The notes below the pieces were generated by a model that saw nothing but the letters and a program-made list of their open reading frames with translations, was not told the origin of the DNA and ran no database searches. Source: JBBQZO01 sp038207625 (GTDB lineage: Bacteria > Pseudomonadota > Gammaproteobacteria > Burkholderiales > Burkholderiaceae_D). From it: 64,000 nucleotides of DNA. Made by a program: the position numbers and the translations under genes. The DNA lies in assembly GCA_038207625.1 (NCBI GenBank), contig JBBQZO010000002.1, forward strand, positions 186,001 to 250,000, in the 5' to 3' direction. Positions 8,979-17,524 of this stretch are shown here, one piece after another (position 1 is the first letter of the stretch; the number at the start of each line of letters is the position of its first letter).

Positions 8979-10469
8979 CTACTCGTTTTCTGGGATTGGA
9001 ATGACTATGCTTGCCATGAAACCGCCTGTAGCCAGGGCCCCGACCTCGAGCCATGCGCGGTTACCGTAAATTGCCTCTAGACGCTGCCTGATGTTGCTCA
9101 AACCGACACCGGTGCCCTGCACGCTCGAAAAGCCGGCGCCGTTGTCCACCACGGTCACTCTCAGGTGCTGTTCCTCCCGCGCGGCACTGATGGTAAGCTT
9201 ACCATCCGATTTGTCGCTCAGGCCGTGCATGATTGCGTTCTCAACTAACGAGATAAGCATCGCCGGTGGGAACGCCGTGGTCGTCACGTCGTCCGAGTTG
9301 ATGAACGAATATGAAAGCCTATCGCCCATGCGAATTTTCATGATGGCTAGGTAATGCAACACGAGGTCCAATTCCTTGGCGACCGTTGACACGTCCGACC
9401 GGAGCTCCTCGAGGGTGCAGCGCAAGTACACGATGAGGTGGTCAATCATCGACTCACCCTCGTCGACGCTGGAACGATACAGATGACGCACGTTCGCCAG
9501 CGTGTTGAACAGGAAGTGCGGCTCAATCTGCGCCTGCAAAATCCGCAGTTGAGATTCGACTGCCTGGTGCCGCAACTCATCCTGCTTGCGCACCGCACCG
9601 GACAGCGCCAGTTCGCTGGTCAATGGCTCAAGAAGGTTCGTTTGCAGGTACCGCATAACGGGGAGTACGACCGCAGGGTTGGGAAACAACTCGAGCCTGT
9701 GGATACCGCCGCGCAGCTCGCAACGGACGCGTAGCTCCGCAGCGGCCCCGCCAACAGCGACGAGGGTGACAATCACACGAACCGGCAACAGTGCCCAAGT
9801 CAGCGAATATGACTGCTCGCCCTCTGTCTGGGTGCGAACGACGGAGATGTTCGCTTGGTAGAACATCCTTGAAAAACGCGGGGTCATCTTGCTCATCAAC
9901 CTCTCGACGTACTTGTCGAGCACCATTGCTGCCGTCTCGAAGGCGGCCGCAATGGCAATACGTTTTTCATTAAACGTGCCATCGCACAGGGCGCCGAAAT
10001 CCGCCCCATTTCTCTGCAAAGACAGACATCTCCACCACGAGACCGAGATTGAGAGCACGAACGCCAGTTGCGCTGAGAACGAAAACACAGGCCAATACGA
10101 TTGGACTGCCAATCCGGAGGCGCCTGATGAAGGCCCGGCAGTCAGTTCGTCGAATGCAACGACAATCGACACGAGAACGGCGCCACGCGTGACTATTTGC
10201 ATCGCGACCTGCGACTGGACTCGTAGCGCGAAGGCGCGCGCATCCTTTGTCAAGACCGACTTTGGAGCACAGCGGGTCATCCAGGAGAGAAACGCCCCCT
10301 CAATTACGGCATACGCCACAAAAAATGCAAGCGTAATGCGGATATCGACCATCCCCGTCGAGCCGTCCATGAACGAACCGATGACTCGCCCGGTCAAGAC
10401 CGGGAGTGTCACTATCAGGAGCAGCAACGGGAGGTCCGAAAGTTGCCAAGAACGCGTAGACGCTTTCAT
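8979..10469 (-). CDS. LytS/YpdA-type sensor histidine kinase (copy 2 of tandem pair)
   Basis: This 496-residue membrane histidine kinase presumably phosphorylates the LytTR regulator encoded next to it. The N-terminal 200 residues contain about four hydrophobic helices (LLLLIVTLPVLTG, ITLAFFVAYAVIEG, GAVLVSIVVAF, LAFVLSISVSWW). The His_kinase domain follows, with the phosphoacceptor His in QIEPHFLFNTLA, an N box (SLVENAIMHGL) and a G box (DNGAGFSSVQGTGVGLSNI). Its ATG overlaps the stop of the upstream paralogue in an ATGA arrangement (10466-10469), which suggests coupling. The C-terminal 200 residues are nearly identical to those of the paralogue, while the sensor halves differ strongly. Confidence 0.92.
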   Translation of the reverse strand: MKASTRSWQLSDLPLLLLIVTLPVLTGRVIGSFMDGSTGMVDIRITLAFFVAYAVIEGAFLSWMTRCAPKSVLTKDARAFALRVQSQVAMQIVTRGAVLVSIVVAFDELTAGPSSGASGLAVQSYWPVFSFSAQLAFVLSISVSWWRCLSLQRNGADFGALCDGTFNEKRIAIAAAFETAAMVLDKYVERLMSKMTPRFSRMFYQANISVVRTQTEGEQSYSLTWALLPVRVIVTLVAVGGAAAELRVRCELRGGIHRLELFPNPAVVLPVMRYLQTNLLEPLTSELALSGAVRKQDELRHQAVESQLRILQAQIEPHFLFNTLANVRHLYRSSVDEGESMIDHLIVYLRCTLEELRSDVSTVAKELDLVLHYLAIMKIRMGDRLSYSFINSDDVTTTAFPPAMLISLVENAIMHGLSDKSDGKLTISAAREEQHLRVTVVDNGAGFSSVQGTGVGLSNIRQRLEAIYGNRAWLEVGALATGGFMASIVIPIPENE

Positions 10470-11995
10470 GTAAGGACCTTCGTTTCCGCGCTATCGCCGC
10501 TCGGAAACGGCACCACGATACTTGCGACGAAGCCGCCGCTCGCCAACGCGCCGACCTCCAGCCAAGCTCGATTTCCGTAGATGGCTTCAAGGCGTTGTCG
10601 AATATTGCTCAGCCCCACGCCAGTTCCCTGCACGCTGGAGAAACCAGGGCCGTTGTCCAAGACTGTCACCTTCAGGAGCTGCTCTTCCCGCACCGTGCTG
10701 ATGGTCAGCTTGCCGTCCGCACGGTCGTTCAGGCCGTGTTTGATTGCATTCTCAACTAACGAAATCAGCATCGCCGGCGGAAACGCCCGGTTGGCGACAT
10801 CGTCGGAATGGATGAAAGAGTACGACAACCGCTCCCCCATACGGATTTTCATGATGGCCAGGTAGTGCAGGACCAAGTCCATCTCTTTGCCGACAGTGGA
10901 AACGTCCGAGCGCAGCTCCTGCATCGTGCAACGCAGATAAGTGATGACATGGTCCATCATGAGCTCGCCGGCGTCGGTACTCGACCGATATAGGTGGCGG
11001 ACACTCGCAAGCGTATTGAACAGGAAATGCGGTTCGATTTGTGCCTGCAGGATTCGCAACTGCATCTCCGTCGCCTGATTGCGTAGCTTATCCTGCCTCG
11101 TCGTGGAAGCTGATAACTTCAGCTCACTTTCAAGCAATTGAAAAACGCCGACCTGCATGTACTTCATTAGTGCCATGGCGTCTTGAGGATTAACGAACAA
11201 ATCAGCCCGCCAATACCCCGAACGCAGCTCGCAACTTGCACGTACCAGCGCTGAGCCAGAACTGGTCGACTCGACTACGACGCGTACCAGACTCGGACAC
11301 CATGGCCACCTTACTTCGAAGATGACTTCTCCATTGGCGGAGCGATTAGAGATACTTGGTTTTTTGCCATACCAAAGACGTTGCAGGCCAGTTGTCCCAT
11401 CCAACGTCAAGGCTGCAAGGTAGCATTCAAGTCGTTCCGCCGTTGCGGCTTTGGATGTTTGCACCGAAAATTCCCGATGATTCAAAACATTTTTACTAAC
11501 ACTAAGGAAATCAAGCCCTTTAATCCTGAGTTCGTAGAGACGCCATGCGGTGACAAACAAAATCATTAGCGGACAAATGAAAATGAAGAACTCGTTCAAC
11601 CAATACATATTTTTTACAGAAATCAGCTCTGTTATGCCCCGTTTTGGCTGAATCCAGTTTAGCGTATAAAACGCTCCAAGCATGACAGCCGCTCCCATGT
11701 AGACTGAAAGGTACACCTCCATTCCGGCCTGGGCTTGCATTTTCATTGCGAAGACAAATGACTTCCACTTAGATTTACTTTCAGGCATGCCGTTTATTAC
11801 CCAAAGGACAAGTAGCGACTCCAAAGACAGAAGGCATGAAATTTTTATCCCGATGAATGCGAATTGGCCAAAATCGAAATAGCCAATGGACCTCAATGCA
11901 ACACTGAAGCCCGCCGCCCCTATCATGACAAACGGCGCCAGCATACGGGCGTTGGCCAGGTCTTTAATCAGTTGCTGCCATTTCGATACCATCAT
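10466..11995 (-). CDS. LytS/YpdA-type sensor histidine kinase (copy 1 of tandem pair)
   Basis: This 509-residue kinase is a paralogue of the next gene. It has an N-terminal membrane region of about four helices (MIGAAGFSVALRSIGYF, LLSLESLLVLWVI, YMGAAVMLGAFYTL, FFIFICPLMILFVTAW) and a cytoplasmic kinase part with His in QIEPHFLFNTLA, an N box (SLVENAIKHGL) and a G box (DNGPGFSSVQGTGVGLSNI). Both start codons at the head of the gene are ATG, and I kept the first. It is the first gene of the operon kinase-kinase-regulator. Two sensors sharing one regulator could let two inputs converge or could form heterodimers; this is inference. Neither ligand is known. Confidence 0.9.
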   Translation of the reverse strand: MMVSKWQQLIKDLANARMLAPFVMIGAAGFSVALRSIGYFDFGQFAFIGIKISCLLSLESLLVLWVINGMPESKSKWKSFVFAMKMQAQAGMEVYLSVYMGAAVMLGAFYTLNWIQPKRGITELISVKNMYWLNEFFIFICPLMILFVTAWRLYELRIKGLDFLSVSKNVLNHREFSVQTSKAATAERLECYLAALTLDGTTGLQRLWYGKKPSISNRSANGEVIFEVRWPWCPSLVRVVVESTSSGSALVRASCELRSGYWRADLFVNPQDAMALMKYMQVGVFQLLESELKLSASTTRQDKLRNQATEMQLRILQAQIEPHFLFNTLASVRHLYRSSTDAGELMMDHVITYLRCTMQELRSDVSTVGKEMDLVLHYLAIMKIRMGERLSYSFIHSDDVANRAFPPAMLISLVENAIKHGLNDRADGKLTISTVREEQLLKVTVLDNGPGFSSVQGTGVGLSNIRQRLEAIYGNRAWLEVGALASGGFVASIVVPFPSGDSAETKVLT

Positions 11996-12474
11996 TCGCT
12001 CCAGTGTTGTTCAGATGCACACAGGATGCCGACTTGGCCCCGCCGACGCACGTCCAATGCGACGAATGCAGGCAAACGTGGAATTTGACCCAGATTTCAT
12101 TGGATTTGCCTCATGGGGCATGGAGGTCGCAAGGCGCCTCCCTGCGCACGCCCTACCGCGCCCCCAAGGGGTGCCCGATTCTCGGCGATTTCGCACCCAC
12201 TGTCCATTTTATTTCCACACGGAATCACTCTAAATACCTATTTTTCCTTCACCTATCCCGAAACACCGCTCCTTCGTCGCAAAGCAATGGCGCCAGCACA
12301 ACGCTCTGGCTACGATGTTCGCAGATGGAGTATTTCCATGGCAACAACATTCAACTGAAAACGAATGTGCATTTCACTAGGCACAGCTCTTGCGGGTGGA
12401 GAGGTAATCCGGCGGACGGCACGCCCTATCCCGTGCCGACGCCGACGCCACCAGAGAACAACAACGGGGAATAA
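11996..12474. other. Intergenic region, no supported gene
   Basis: This stretch presumably holds the promoter of the divergent kinase operon. Several open frames overlap but none has a good ribosome site and plausible composition. A frame ending at 12474, with a Pro/Thr-rich tail of the form PVPTPTPPENNNGE, might be the end of a decayed gene, but no credible start was found. Confidence 0.4.
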
Positions 12475-12678
12475 ATGGGTGCACTGACCGACCTAAAAAA
12501 TGAACGCGCCCGCCAGGAGGGACATGACGCCTATCACGCGCAACGTCCGCGTCATGCCCCTGAACGCTTCGGCGTGTTCGCCGGAAAATGGGTCGAGGGC
12601 TGGGACGCTGCCGCGCTCGACGAAGGCGCGACATGCCTCGATTCTTTACGCCAAGAAAATTCAGGCGCGGCGCAATAG
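12475..12678 (+). CDS. Small Rmf/CrpP-like protein
   Basis: This 67-residue protein begins MGALTDLKNERARQEGHDAY. The pattern EGHDAYHAQRPRHAP followed by WVEGWDAA resembles the ribosome modulation factor fold, which has a G-x-x-A-x-x-G-(R/K) loop and a C-terminal W-x-x-G-W-x-x-A helix. The same pattern occurs in CrpP-like small proteins on mobile elements. True Rmf binds 70S/100S ribosomes in stationary phase; I cannot say whether this protein does. A GGGGA ribosome site precedes the ATG. No functional partner is adjacent. The family assignment rests on motif resemblance only. Confidence 0.6.
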   Translation: MGALTDLKNERARQEGHDAYHAQRPRHAPERFGVFAGKWVEGWDAAALDEGATCLDSLRQENSGAAQ

Positions 12679-13312
12679 CACCGAGGGTCATCTGCCGACT
12701 GTATTCGAGGAGCTACATGGGCATGCCGACCGGGTCGCTGCCTGGCGACCCGTCGGAAAAGCGCTCAGTACCTGTGCGACGCCCTATTCGCTACCGTTCG
12801 CGTGGCAGTGGCCGCCTGGACCAACGTCCCCCAAAGAGACTGCCTGGTAGCCGCACCAGAGCGTTCTCCGAAATGAGCCGTCTGCGTTGCCCTCCACATC
12901 GAGTTCGGAGACCACTACTAGTGAGCGCAGTGCCAGCTTCCGTTGGGCCGCATGGACGCGCACGAAAAGCGAGCGATGGTCGAAGACCGAGTGCGGTCAT
13001 CGCGTCGCCAATCACGCGCAGTGCCTTCTCTAAGGCGCGTACATGAGCATCGCCTTGCATATGTCGGCGGCGCGCCTCGAAGTTGCTGGCAGCATTGCGC
13101 AGACCCTGACGAGGCAAGCTGAATCCACGGTAACGCGCTGCGCACTGCTGATAGAACGGCTGCTCGGCCAAAGGCAACATCCGCAGCAAGCGTTCTATGG
13201 ATACCAGGGCGTCCTGCCGCTGGGACTGGAGTTTGACATCGCAGGGCTTGAGGTGGCCTGCGCCCGCGCTCCAAGCACAGAGCGATGTACGCGCGGAAAA
13301 TACTGGCCAGTA
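12679..13312. other. Region without a clear gene; possible decayed minus-strand frame
   Basis: On the minus strand a frame is open from about 13317 down to 12791 (about 175 codons) but lacks an ATG near its start. Its middle, around LLRMLPLAEQPFYQQCAAR and RALEKALRVIGDAMTALG, looks protein-like, whereas the C-terminal part is Arg/Pro-rich and less so. The overlapping frames here resemble shadows. I read it as a possible gene remnant and give no function. Confidence 0.3.
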
Positions 13313-13753
13313 TCAAGCATCCTCTGGAAGCCACGTCATGCGATTGTTCATCACTTCTACTGTGAGTTCAGCGATTTCCATCGCGCCAACGTGCCCCCAC
13401 CAATCGCTCTGAGTCGCCTTGACTTTTTCAGCGCTCTTTGCGAGGAGCCGCCAGATTTTTGATTTCATTTTTGCCTCCTTTCGCAAATTCTCGCCAAATT
13501 TGAGCCGTCTAACAGGGCAGCCGAAGCGCACCAGGCCGCCCGCCATTTCGCGCAGCTCTTCCACCGTAAGCATGCGAACGAAACCGCGCACGTCACACAA
13601 TGGCTTCAACGCCGTTGGTTCAAACTTTGGGTGGGTGGAGAACCAAAGAATTGGACGTTCTGGCGCACTTATTCCGATGTCGGCCGGTAGGAGCAAACCA
13701 GATTTTTTGATGAGCTCGTATTTGTCGCCTGTAGTGTAGTGCCAAGAAATCAT
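13313..13753 (-). CDS. Unknown protein with WHYTTG N-terminus
   Basis: This is a 146-residue protein. The ATG at 13753 has a good AGAGG ribosome site in front of it, so the long in-frame upstream extension is rejected. The N-terminus MISWHYTTGDKYELIKKSG, then GLLLPADIG and PILWFSTHPKFEPTA, has the look of enzymes of the ADP-ribosyltransferase-like fold (a His-Tyr near a GLL turn, then a W/F-S strand), but I cannot see the full catalytic set and this is only a suggestion. The C-terminus carries SDWWGHVGAMEIAEL. The gene follows another unknown gene on the same strand 133 bases upstream. No antitoxin-like gene is obvious next to it. Confidence 0.7.
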   Translation of the reverse strand: MISWHYTTGDKYELIKKSGLLLPADIGISAPERPILWFSTHPKFEPTALKPLCDVRGFVRMLTVEELREMAGGLVRFGCPVRRLKFGENLRKEAKMKSKIWRLLAKSAEKVKATQSDWWGHVGAMEIAELTVEVMNNRMTWLPEDA

Positions 13754-13886
13754 AGAAACCTCTTTTTTTGAATGTGCCTGCCTGGCCAATGTGCAAAGCC
13801 GTGTGCGCGATTCCGCGTCGTTTCTTGTAGAAAAAACGCGGCCCCTCGGTGCTATCGTCGAAATACCTCTGATTCGCTCGTCGAAT

Positions 13887-14429
13887 CTACAGAAATCGAC
13901 ACTTACCAAGAGATAGGACATCCCGCCAACTACTTTCAAACACTGGCCCCATAACGGCAGGGTCATATACCAATGAAGTAGCATTCCAAAATTTCAAACA
14001 TTCTTGGAATTCGTTCCGTTCCACGATACTTCCGTCCCAAGGTTCCTTTCTTGCCAGCCCCCCAATCCACGATGTGACGAGGTCATATTGATTCTCAATA
14101 AGACTCGGCCGGGCGACCACTACAATCGTCGACGTCTCGTCACCAAGTTCGCCAGCATTGACGACCCGAGACGGCATCTTGCGGTTCGCCCGAAGCGAAA
14201 ATAGTGCCCGTTCACCGATTTGCAGGGGCGTCGTTCTTACTACGCCGGACCGTCCAACCACGTGCCCCATGTCAATCTCCGCCTCAATTTTTCTCCGAAT
14301 AACGGGGAAATGTATTTTTCCGATAGCAGCATGCAAATGCTCACCCACGTTTGGATGTGCTATCAGATGATGTTGGGCCTGTTGCGGGATGTTGATTGTG
14401 CCACCGCATGCTGTTCTGTATTGATTCAT
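13887..14429 (-). CDS. Unknown protein
   Basis: This 180-residue protein begins MNQYRTACGGTINIPQQAQH. I do not recognise the family. The segments INIPQQAQHHLIAHPNVGEH, IGKIHFPVIR and YDLVTSWIGGLARKEPWDGS read as a normal soluble globular protein, with no signal peptide or membrane helix. The ATG at 14429 is chosen because the upstream in-frame extension (to 14486) is Arg/His-rich and lies in an AT-rich intergenic stretch; the ribosome site GAAAGAA is weak. It sits upstream of the WHYTTG gene on the same strand, and the two may be co-transcribed. Confidence 0.65.
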   Translation of the reverse strand: MNQYRTACGGTINIPQQAQHHLIAHPNVGEHLHAAIGKIHFPVIRRKIEAEIDMGHVVGRSGVVRTTPLQIGERALFSLRANRKMPSRVVNAGELGDETSTIVVVARPSLIENQYDLVTSWIGGLARKEPWDGSIVERNEFQECLKFWNATSLVYDPAVMGPVFESSWRDVLSLGKCRFL

Positions 14430-14799
14430 ATAGTTCTTTCGCCTTCGTGTAGACATTAAAATAAATCGGTTCTGGTGGGATTGCATTGTCTAGCGAGCGC
14501 ACGCACGGTCGCAGTTACGGTGGGCGGGCAACGGATATGGGAGGCCAGTCTTTGCCGATTTTAGAACGAGGGAAGATAGAGAGAACGATGGCTACAGTGA
14601 TTGCTGTGGCGACAGACGTGCCAATTCGATGGCTAGAGAATAGCGGCAGAAATCGACGAGAAATTATGTTGGAATTGGAATACACAAGCGCCCCTCTCTT
14701 GATAAACGTTAACCCGCTCTATTTAGAGCAGCGATAACGTCAGGGGCTGGCATTGCCGGACGGTTGCTTCTTTTGAACATGGACCTATAAAACTTCTTT
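14430..14799. other. Intergenic region, nothing recognised
   Basis: This AT-richer stretch lies between two minus-strand genes. A plus-strand frame of 83 codons (14486-14737) has no ribosome site and no recognisable features, so I do not call it a gene. Confidence 0.45.
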
Positions 14800-15096
14800 T
14801 TACCGTAGAAGCCTGAGCTTCTTGCTAGCGGTAGGTATCGGGAAACATCCCTCAAACCTCAGTCCAATAGAATCATATTGCCACAAGAAAACATTCCCGT
14901 CAAGAATTAATATTCCGAGTGTTGCGTGCGTGCCCGTCTCTGCTATGACGTTCAATGCCAAATCTTGGTCCATTCCGCCCCATGCCTGCCCTCTGCGATA
15001 CGTGCGAAGAAGGGAAACTGCAGCGTCCGACGGAAGCCAGAAGAAGACAGTGCGATACGGCGCGCGCAAGGCATTAATTTGGGTGATGGAGTCCAC
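14800..15096 (-). CDS. Small unknown protein, possibly 5'-frameshifted
   Basis: This frame of 98 codons starts at a GTG (15096) directly after an in-frame TGA and has no clear ribosome site. The product (TVFFWLPSDAAVSLLRTYRR, LGILILDGNVFLWQYDS, IGLRFEGCFPIPTASKK) looks like a genuine folded protein. A second frame on the same strand starts with ATG at 15197 and overlaps its start; its first 35 or so residues (from MIDSEFLSARTETISMPLPL to QAEWTPSPK) also look natural. The two could be one gene split by a frameshift near 15095, giving about 130 residues. Function unknown. Confidence 0.45.
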   Translation of the reverse strand: MDSITQINALRAPYRTVFFWLPSDAAVSLLRTYRRGQAWGGMDQDLALNVIAETGTHATLGILILDGNVFLWQYDSIGLRFEGCFPIPTASKKLRLLR

Positions 15097-15721
15097 TCAG
15101 CTTGACGGAACAAAACTTTCTGCTGCTCGTCAGTTTCCAATGGAAGCGGCATGGAGATGGTTTCTGTCCGAGCACTTAGGAATTCAGAGTCTATCAACTC
15201 TCACATAGTTATTCGCCTTACCTTGGAAGTACGCGCCAGCGTACAAAGCCAAAACGCTTCGCCCGTTGGAGCACGCGCGCGCGCGGTTCTGACAATTTCA
15301 AGACCTTAAGTACTTCTGAAATCTAAAACACCAAAGTTTTTTATTCTTAAAGAACTTCTGACCGAAGGCAGAACAGCCCCCAGAGGGTCTGTAACTGCCA
15401 GGCGAATACGCTCCGCGGCACTTGCCACACGCAAACTGCGTAGCGAAGCGCGACCAGACTTAAACGGAGTTTGCCCGTCCCACCCCACTTCTAGTCGTCC
15501 CAGTGGTTGTCCTTGGTGCCGCATGGACATTTTCAACGGCCGCGTTGTATTGAGCCTCCTCTACCGTCGTTATGTCTAGCGCTAAAAGTTTATATATTTA
15601 CGCGGCCCGCGATTATTGTCGATTTCTCTTTCAGAAAATATAAACGCCACGTCTATACGCTTTGTCACCTGGTAGCACATACCGGCACAAACTGGCTCAT
15701 TCCGGGACTGGTAAAGGTGGC
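15097..15721. other. Intergenic region with promoter for the AlpA-like gene
   Basis: No gene is supported here. A minus-strand frame at 15306-15536 has no ribosome site. The right half is AT-rich and carries the sigma70-type promoter listed separately. The composition change near 15.57 kb is compatible with the start of a separate mobile-element module. Confidence 0.45.
15616..15644 (+). promoter_or_regulatory. Sigma70-type promoter upstream of AlpA-like gene
   Basis: TTGTCG (15616-15621) and TATAAA (15639-15644) are separated by exactly 17 bases, in an AT-rich context 78 bases before the AlpA-like start. This is a read by eye against the consensus; no transcript data are available. Confidence 0.55.
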
Positions 15722-15979
15722 ATGAACAACACCAACCAACTCAACGACAGGGAAATCATGACCACCGAACTACTCGACCTACTCGACCTACTCGAACTGG
15801 CCAGTCTTCTTGGCCGCAGTCCAGAAACCATCAAGAAGGACATGTCCCGCAACCACTTGGCCGTCCCACCGCGCTTGCATATCCCTGGCACGCGATTGCT
15901 TCGCTGGCGCCGGGTTGACGTCGAAGCCTGGCTTGCCAGCCACGTTGAATCACGTGTCGGCGCGACAGACGAAGAATAG
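15722..15979 (+). CDS. AlpA-like helix-turn-helix regulator
   Basis: This 85-residue DNA-binding protein resembles AlpA/excisionase-type regulators of prophages and satellite islands. ELASLLGRSPETIKKDM forms a MerR-like helix-turn-helix near residues 25-41, and RLLRWRRVDVEAWLASH is the C-terminal wing and helix typical of the HTH_17/AlpA group. A GGTAAAGGTGG ribosome site precedes the ATG at 15722; an internal ATG at 15758 is an alternative. The N-terminal coding sequence contains three copies of a 9-base unit (CTACTCGAC-like), encoding LLDLLDLLE. It probably controls integrase or replication genes of the element. Confidence 0.75.
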   Translation: MNNTNQLNDREIMTTELLDLLDLLELASLLGRSPETIKKDMSRNHLAVPPRLHIPGTRLLRWRRVDVEAWLASHVESRVGATDEE

Positions 15980-16027
15980 CAACCCGACGAATCAAGCCCC
16001 CCCAATCCCAACACACATTGCCTTACC

Positions 16028-16255
16028 ATGGAAACTATCAAAATGAACACCACAACCAGTCGTGCCCCAGTTGCTTTTACGGTCACTAACGATAATGCTT
16101 TTGTCCTCCTCGCCCATTTCAACCGTGCCGCCCTCAATGTCGGCTGGACAGAAGCACAAGTGGAGGAAGTGTTCACGCAAGCAATGTCGAGGGACTACCA
16201 CCATTTACAGGTCACACTGGCGGGATATACAGTGGAATATCGCACTAAATCCTAA
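16028..16255 (+). CDS. Small mobile-element-type unknown protein
   Basis: This 75-residue product includes FVLLAHFNRAALNVGWTEAQ, EEVFTQAMSRDYHHL and QVTLAGYTVEY. The pattern W-(T/S)-x-x-x-(V/I)-(E/D)-x-V-x-x-x-A-x-x-x-D-Y-x-H-L-x-x-T-L is one I associate with small proteins of plasmids and integrative elements, whose function is unknown. There is no good ribosome site before the ATG at 16028 or before the in-frame ATG at 16043. It lies just downstream of the AlpA-like gene and may share its transcript. Confidence 0.6.
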   Translation: METIKMNTTTSRAPVAFTVTNDNAFVLLAHFNRAALNVGWTEAQVEEVFTQAMSRDYHHLQVTLAGYTVEYRTKS

Positions 16256-16333
16256 TCCTGAAACTGGCCCCAATGGCGGCCCTCACGGCGCTCCAAGCCT
16301 ACCGCCGAGAGCGCCGTAAGGGCAGCCCTGGAA

Positions 16334-17074
16334 TCAATCGTGGTTGACCTCACCCTTCCGATAAATGCGCCCCGCGCAAACCTGAGTACGCAACTTTGAC
16401 CACCCCGCTGGCCGCGCCATTGATTTGCGCACGGTCAGCGTCGTAAGGAGGTCCTGATATGAAAACCAAGACTTTTGGAACTCCAATACGACGTCGTCGG
16501 GCAGCTCGCCCTTCGGCAGCCGCTTATACAATGACTGTGCCTCCTCACACGCACGGTTGAGTGCAACCAGTGCACCCGTCAACGACTCATGCGGACCAGC
16601 CGAATCCGATTCCGGCAGACTCGCGTCACTGTCAACGTTCACAGCAAGTTGACCCGCCGCTGCTTGCACAAGGTCGCAGACCTGTTTGGTGACCAACGGT
16701 GTCGCGTCCGCGAGTGCGACTATCCAACCAAGCTTCGCTTTCGCCTCGGCGATATCCATCTCGAGCGCGCGTGCACGTGCTGGCGCTGCGAGCTCCGAGA
16801 GGCGCCGGTTGACGCGTGCAATCTCACTTTCGTTGAGGCCATTTCGCACGAGCGCCGCAGCATCCTCAGCGCTCAGACAATCCATACCGGATGGTAGTCT
16901 CAGCAACACAGTGTTGTTTGTTCGTCCGAAGGCGATTCCTTGGGGATTCCGAAACGTGTCGTACACCGCGCGAATTATCTCTACCTTTGCAGGTCGCTTA
17001 CCGGGCTGGAGGCGTTGATAGACAGCGATGCTGCCGCTCCTCGGGGTCGGGTTTTCAGTTGTCGTGTTGTTCAT
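16334..17074 (-). CDS. Unknown soluble protein
   Basis: This is a 246-residue protein with start ATG at 17074 (MNNTTTENPTPRSGSIAVYQ); the longer in-frame extension is rejected as low-complexity. Recognisable segments include VEIIRAVYDTFRNPQGIAFG, a helical region LNESEIARVNRRLSELAAPA, and a C-terminal block ending SKLRTQVCAGRIYRKGEVNHD. No membrane helix or signal peptide is visible and I cannot name the family. It is on the opposite strand to its neighbours within the presumed mobile element. Confidence 0.65.
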   Translation of the reverse strand: MNNTTTENPTPRSGSIAVYQRLQPGKRPAKVEIIRAVYDTFRNPQGIAFGRTNNTVLLRLPSGMDCLSAEDAAALVRNGLNESEIARVNRRLSELAAPARARALEMDIAEAKAKLGWIVALADATPLVTKQVCDLVQAAAGQLAVNVDSDASLPESDSAGPHESLTGALVALNRACEEAQSLYKRLPKGELPDDVVLEFQKSWFSYQDLLTTLTVRKSMARPAGWSKLRTQVCAGRIYRKGEVNHD

Positions 17075-17524
17075 TTCGAGTAGTCGTAGTGTTGTTGAGG
17101 GGGGCTCCTGGTACGTATAGCAACAGCTGATTTGTACGCCCCCACTACTTGTTTGCACGCCAATGTCTGCTCGGAGCAAGGCGTCCGCTGTGCGCCCAGT
17201 AGATGAGCGTGTAGACGCTGTCCAGCGTAACGGGCACTCGACCAATCGTCGCCGATGAGTTCGGATTTCAGCCGACGCCTACTGGCTCTCAGCGTGGCGA
17301 GGAGCCATTTCGCGAGCCACGCACTCTTCGCATGGCCACGTGCCCGGTGCGCAGCTGGAGCCCATTTTGTATGCGCCCTACAGCTGCGCCCTGCCACAGG
17401 TGCTGCGATGCCGTCCAACGCAATTCGTTTACGAGCCCGCCCACCGACGTGCACGCCCCGCCGCCGCCGGCGTTATCCCGGTGCCTATACGAGGTCAGGC
17501 CAACCAACTGAAAGGACACCCACC
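17075..17524. other. Intergenic region, nothing recognised
   Basis: Overlapping GC-rich frames on both strands lack ribosome sites and read as low-complexity Arg/Ala sequence. The last bases before 17525 include the GAAAGGA ribosome site of the next gene. A divergent promoter pair is expected here but I see no convincing -35/-10 match. Confidence 0.4.

Noticed and set aside
14486..14737. 83-codon plus-strand frame
   Set aside because: No ribosome site and unremarkable composition in an intergenic stretch.
15306..15536. 76-codon minus-strand frame
   Set aside because: No initiation signal, Arg/Ser-rich, reads as chance.
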